From NCBI RefSeq assembly GCF_004379255.2, contig NC_056035.1:22444502-22508501 (forward strand): DNA of 64,000 nucleotides, in the 5' to 3' direction. Positions 59,386 to 64,000 of the stretch are shown here, one piece after another (within the stretch, counting starts at the first letter, position 1; every line of letters starts with the position of its first letter). The notes below the pieces were generated by a model, which worked only from the letters and a program-made list of their open reading frames with translations, did no database searches and was not told the DNA's origin. Made by a program: the position numbers and the translations under genes. Source of the stretch: Salvia splendens. Lineage: Eukaryota; Streptophyta; Magnoliopsida; Lamiales; Lamiaceae.

Positions 59386-62300
59386 ATGTCAAACTTATCT
59401 TATGAGTGTATGATGGAAACAAACAAACTGACTAGGTCAAATTTCACGGAGTGGCAGAGAGACTGCCCAAAACTCAAGGCACAAGGTGCAATGAGTGGGA
59501 GCTCAGCTATGTTTGTCATTGAGATAAATATGTCAATGAATAACTCACAATCCTAGGTATTGGATACCGCTTGTGGTTCACACATTTGTAATAATGTGCA
59601 AGGTTAATTGACAGCAGGAAAGTGAGGCCTGAGGAAGTAGACCTACGTGTTGGAAATGGAGCAAAAGTTGCTGCCGAATGCGTGGGAACTTATAGATTAG
59701 ATCTTCCCTCAAGACATAGACTAGATTTACATAATTGTTATTTTGTTCCAGTTATTTCAAAGAATATTATTTCCATTCCGATGTTGGACATCGAAGGTTT
59801 TTCCTTCCATTTTGCAAACAACAGATGCTCGTTTTCTAATAATGGATTGTTTTATGGAAATGCCTCTTTACAGAATGGATTATATATGCTTGAATGCAAG
59901 CGGAATATTCTCAATGTGTAAAATAAAGACTTAAGCTATGTAATACGAATAATGCTACTTATCTTTGGCATTGTAGACTTGGTCATATCAATGAGAAAAG
60001 GATAGCGAGATTGAGAAAGTTAGACTATCTAAATTCATTTGATTTTGAATCATATGGTGCTTGTGAATTCTGTCTCAAAGGAAAGATGACTAATAAGCCA
60101 CTTTCTGGGAAAGGGGTGCGTGCTAATGATGTGCTAGAGTTGATCCACACAGATGTGTGCGGACCGTTTCCAACTCAAGCAAAAGGTGGTTATTCGTACC
60201 TCATTACTTTCACTGATGATTTGACAAGGTATGGATATGTGTATCTTATGAAACACAAGTCTGAGGCCTTTGAGAAATTTAAAGAGTTTAAGTGTGAAGT
60301 TGAGAAACAACTTGGAAAAAGTATCAAAACTCTTTGATCAGATCGAGGAGGGGAATACTTGAGCCGAGAATTTCTTGATTACTTGAAATCGCATGGAATT
60401 CAGTCAGACTGGACACCTCCTGGTACACCACAAATGAATGGAGCATCTGAAATGAGAAACCGAACATTATTAGATATGGTTCGATCCATGATGAGTTTAG
60501 CTAGTCTTCCTTTATTTCTCTGGGGTCATGATTTACTAACGGCTATTTACATTTTAAATAGGGTTCCTTCTAAATCAGTCGAGAAAACACCATATGAGTC
60601 ATGGTGTGGCAAGAAAGCAAGTCTTAACCATATCCGGACCTGGGGTTGTCCAGCTTTTGTTAAGAAAATGATGACTGATAAATTGAAAACTAAAAGTGAG
60701 AAATGTTATTTTGTGGGATATCCTAAAGAAACTAAAGGGTACGATTTCTACTGTCCTGAAAATCACAAGGTGATAACATCAAGGAATGTGACGTTCCTTG
60801 AAGACAGATATGTCTGCAAGGAACAAGGTCAAAATACAGTAGATCTTGAAGAAATTCAAGAACCACAAGTTAACAATGAGGATGAGATTTTATCCACTGG
60901 ATTGGACAATAACTCAGTGGGAGTTTTTGATGATCTATTGGGAGGGGAAATTACTCTTAGAGAGGACCTTAGAGAAATTCTCGAAGGACCACCTCAAGAC
61001 AATGAGATGCATCAAAGGCAAGATGATACAATAGTTGCATCACCTCTACCTCAAGAAGATCATAGTGATATTCCCGAACCTTCTCACATACAGAATGAAC
61101 AACTTGAACCAGAGCAAAACCAACTCAATAGGCCTAGAAGGATTCGTCGTGCACCTAAGAGGCTGAATCTAATGGTTGAGAACCAAGATGATGAAGTTGA
61201 TTTAGATGATGATGAGCCTAAGACCTATACCGAGGCGGTGTCAGACACCGATCGAGAGAAGTGGCTTGAAGCCTTGATATCTGAAATGGACTCGATGTAC
61301 TTCAACTTAGTCTGGGAACTAGTTGACTTGCCAGATGGGGTTTACCCCATAGGTTGCAAATGGATCTTCAAAAAGAAGAGAGATGCAGATGGCAAAGTAC
61401 AAACCTACAAGGCTAGGTTAGTGGCAAAGGGTTATAGTCAGCGAGAAGGCATTGACTATGATGAAACCTTTTAGCTAGTTGCTAAGATCAAGTCCATTAG
61501 GATATTACTTGCAATAGCTGCATATTACAACTTTGATATTTGGCAAATGGATGTCAAAACCGCATTTCTTAATGGAGAATTAGAAGGCGATGTCTATATG
61601 ACACAACCAGAAGGTTTTGTATCGAAAGAAAGGCCGAATGCAGTGTGCAAGCTAAAGAAGTCCATCTATGGACTTAAGCAAGCTTCGAGGAGTTGGAATA
61701 TTTGTTTTGACAGAACAATCAAATCGTTTGGTTTTGTCAGAAGCAAAGAGGACCCATGTGTTTATAGTAAACGCGAGAATGGTAACGCTGTCTTCCTTAT
61801 CATATATGTTGATGGCATCTTGATTACGGGAAGCGATCTTTCCATGATGCAATCCGTGAAAGAATGGTTGTCTAGTTCCTTTATGATGAAGGATCTGGGT
61901 GATGCTTCCTACATCCTTGGAATTAAGATCTATCGAGATAGACCAAATAGGATGTTAGGATTATCACAATCCACTTACATAGACAAGTTGCTAAGACGCT
62001 TCTCAATGGAGAATTCTAAGAAAGGTTTTCTTCCTATGGGACATGGCATTGTATTGTCAAAGAAGGATTGTCCTTCTAATGACAAAGAAAGAGACAGCAT
62101 GAAAAGGATCCCGTATGCTTCGGCTATAGGATCTATTATGTATGCCATGATTTCTACTAGGCCAGATGTGGCCTATGCGCTTAGCATGACAGGCAGATTT
62201 CAGCAAAATCCCGGTGAGGAACATTGAAAAAATGTTAAGACAATTCTTAAGTACCTTAGTTACTGGGTACACTGATGCTAGTTTCCAAACAGACCATGAC

Positions 62301-62744
62301 GACTATAAGTCTCAGTCTGGATATGTTTTTGTCCTCAATGGTGGACCAATGAGTTGGAATAGTTCCAAACAAGGTACAACTGCCGATTCCACCACCAAAG
62401 CCGAGTATATTGCTGCATCTGAAGCTGCCAAAGAAGTTGTTTCTTTGTTAGAGTTCGTTAAAGAACTGGGTGTCATTCCGAGTGCCAATAGTGCAATACC
62501 TTTGTATTATGACAACACTGGTACTGTTGCGCAAGCAAAAGAACCCAGAGCTACGAACAGGAACAAGCATGTTCCCAGAAGATATCATCTGATCAGAGAA
62601 CTAATTGAAAGAGGCGACATAAAATTAGAAAGAGTACCCACTGATGATAATTTGACTGATCCTTTCACCAAACCGTTATGTATAGCAAAACATAACAAGC
62701 ACTTTGAGAGCTTAGGTGTTAAGAATGTTGGTAGATGGCTTTAA
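59386..62744 (+). pseudogene. Ty1/copia gag-pol, gag mostly deleted, catalytically damaged
   Basis: The gag start MSNLSYECMMETNKLTRSNF is followed within about 120 nt by protease sequence VLDTACGSHICNN, so nearly all capsid and the zinc knuckle are gone. Then come GAG-pre-integrase (RLGHINEKRIARL, CEFCLKGKMTNKPLS), integrase ([43 protein letters not shown]), reverse transcriptase (QMDVKTAFLNGEL, KLKKSIYGLKQASRSW) and RNase H (YTDASFQTDHDDYKSQSGYV, KAEYIAASEAAKE). Damage: TGA at 60335, TAG at 61472, TGA at 62225, a frameshift near 59930, a deletion before RNase H, and YVDG instead of YVDD at the polymerase active site (GGC at 61814-61816). The element cannot move by itself. Confidence 0.93.
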
Positions 62745-63767
62745 GTCAGAGAGAGTTACAGTTTTATATGTCTTAGAAACATTTTGTGTTGAGACAATAT
62801 TACTTGATCACATTATATGAAAATTTTAATTTTCAATGGGTTTTGTGCACTTATTGGAATAATTGTTTAAAATGTTTGTATTTATTCTAAATATTTGTTC
62901 CCTTGAATTATGGCTGTCGTTAATGGTGTGAGACATTAATGATATAGTATAATTCTAAAATAGCCCTAACCAATGATCATCAAGAATGGGATATTGATAA
63001 TATGTTATAGGTTAGCATGGGGTTTGCATCACATTCTTCGAGAATGTAGTTGTTCTCACAACTATGAGATATTAGATACTCGTGATGGACACATGGTATA
63101 CTTTGGAGAGTATTGGTATACCCTACTATTAAACTGTTTTGTTAAGTGTCTACAGTTTATTAGTACATGAAGTATGTAATAGTCCTTGGATCTGAGGTCA
63201 TTACACATTTTGTTTGTTGAGTGGTGTGCTTTGATCTTGTCCAACGCTTTGCCTCCCAAAGGAGGATTGAGACACAGACTTGTGTTGGGTATATCATAAG
63301 ACAAATGGAAATGGTAGTTGAGCCAAGAATGAGATTCATTACTCGATTAGAATTTCGAGAGAACACTCAAATTCTCTATATTACTTGACCATTAAGTCAT
63401 TGGCCAATGCAAAGATATATTCAATTAAAGTAATTGAATATGATCGAATGGGTCATTTAATAAAGATGAGATAAAGTAATTGAGCTATTTGGATGACACA
63501 TGACAAATCTTAGGATCAATCGGGTGGTTCGTGAATGAAAGGATATTACTATAAACTTTGTGTAAAGGCTTGTTTACCGAATTCACGTAAACGTCCTTCA
63601 TATATCGAGCTACGCTGCCAACGCAGTCTAGGAGTTTTGTGCAGACTTCGATTAGATCGTCGTCGATAATGAGGCCTAAAGGGTCGCACTATATGTGTAT
63701 TTTGATCCGCTCAAGGGTACAATGTTAGAGCTGTGTATTATATCTAATGCTAGTCCAAGTGGAAGAT
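62745..63767 (+). other. copia 3' untranslated region and polypurine tract
   Basis: Non-coding sequence after the pol stop, ending TCCAAGTGGAAGAT at 63754-63767, a polypurine-tract type seen in plant copia elements, directly before the 3' LTR. No gene is supported on either strand. Confidence 0.75.
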
Positions 63768-64000
63768 TGAAAGATTAATGGGCTAGATTACATTAATAGG
63801 AAATAATTCTATTGGGCTTGGTCCAATGTTACATTTATTCTATTATATATATGCTCTATTGTAGAGAATAGAAGATACAGAAAACCTAATTCTCTAAGAG
63901 AGAAAAGCGGCGCTACGTTCACATGAGATTTCCTAGCTTTCTCTATAGAACGATTGTAACGAGGAATTGTTCCCGCATCGGATCAGAATACACGTGGACT
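63768..64000 (+). repeat. 3' LTR of the copia element, cut by the window edge
   Basis: Aligns with the 5' LTR from its first base for 233 bp; by hand I count about 7-8 differences (for example GATTAGATT against GATTACATT, TTCTTGC against TTCCCGC). Confidence 0.95.

Overview
The window is plant nuclear DNA, most probably from an asterid eudicot. The basis is intron-rich genes with GT..AG introns, AT-rich intergenic DNA, plant LTR retrotransposons primed by initiator tRNA-Met, and a very high density of Stowaway, Harbinger, hAT and Mutator-like MITEs. Exon coordinates were derived by reading splice sites and codon phase by hand; family names come from motif recognition, not from a database search.

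Layout. 1-3708: the 5' LTR and gag-pol of a minus-strand Ty3/gypsy element running off the left edge. 4614-7755: a plant coiled-coil protein gene (3 exons). 9766-14270: a lysosomal Pro-X carboxypeptidase-like gene (peptidase S28, 10 exons). 14271-25397: about 11 kb of AT-rich intergenic DNA made largely of MITEs, a TRIM element with a SINE-like insert in one LTR, and a possible solo LTR. 25398-27393: a short B3 transcription factor of the NGATHA-like (DPA4/SOD7/ABS2) group, with a tiny distant last exon. 28357-40553: a repeat graveyard with solo LTRs, copia gag debris, PIF/Harbinger Myb/SANT and transposase remnants, a tRNA-derived SINE and an unrecognised minus-strand coding remnant. 40554-42692: a cyclophilin (CYP18-2/PPIL1 type, 5 exons). 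45125-48984: sorting nexin 1 (11 exons, 402 aa). 49628-50732: a small, probably plastid-targeted protein of unknown function. 51244-55403: a decayed gene for a GMC (cholesterol-oxidase-like) oxidoreductase fused to an alpha/beta hydrolase, whose last exon holds a hAT MITE. 55659-64000: a nested stack in which a Stowaway MITE is split by a Ty3/gypsy element, itself split by a Ty1/copia element whose leader contains a TRIM unit and a second primer binding site.

Six gene models or their relicts are ordinary host genes with no operon-like relationship; five look intact and one (GMC/hydrolase) is broken. The B3, cyclophilin and SNX1 genes appear in an order recalling Arabidopsis segments on chromosomes 2 and 5, which suggests an old conserved block. 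I found no CRISPR array, no rRNA gene, no canonical tRNA gene and no clear candidate for a wholly new biological system. The most unusual objects are the copia/TRIM chimera with tandem primer binding sites and the oxidase-hydrolase fusion relict.
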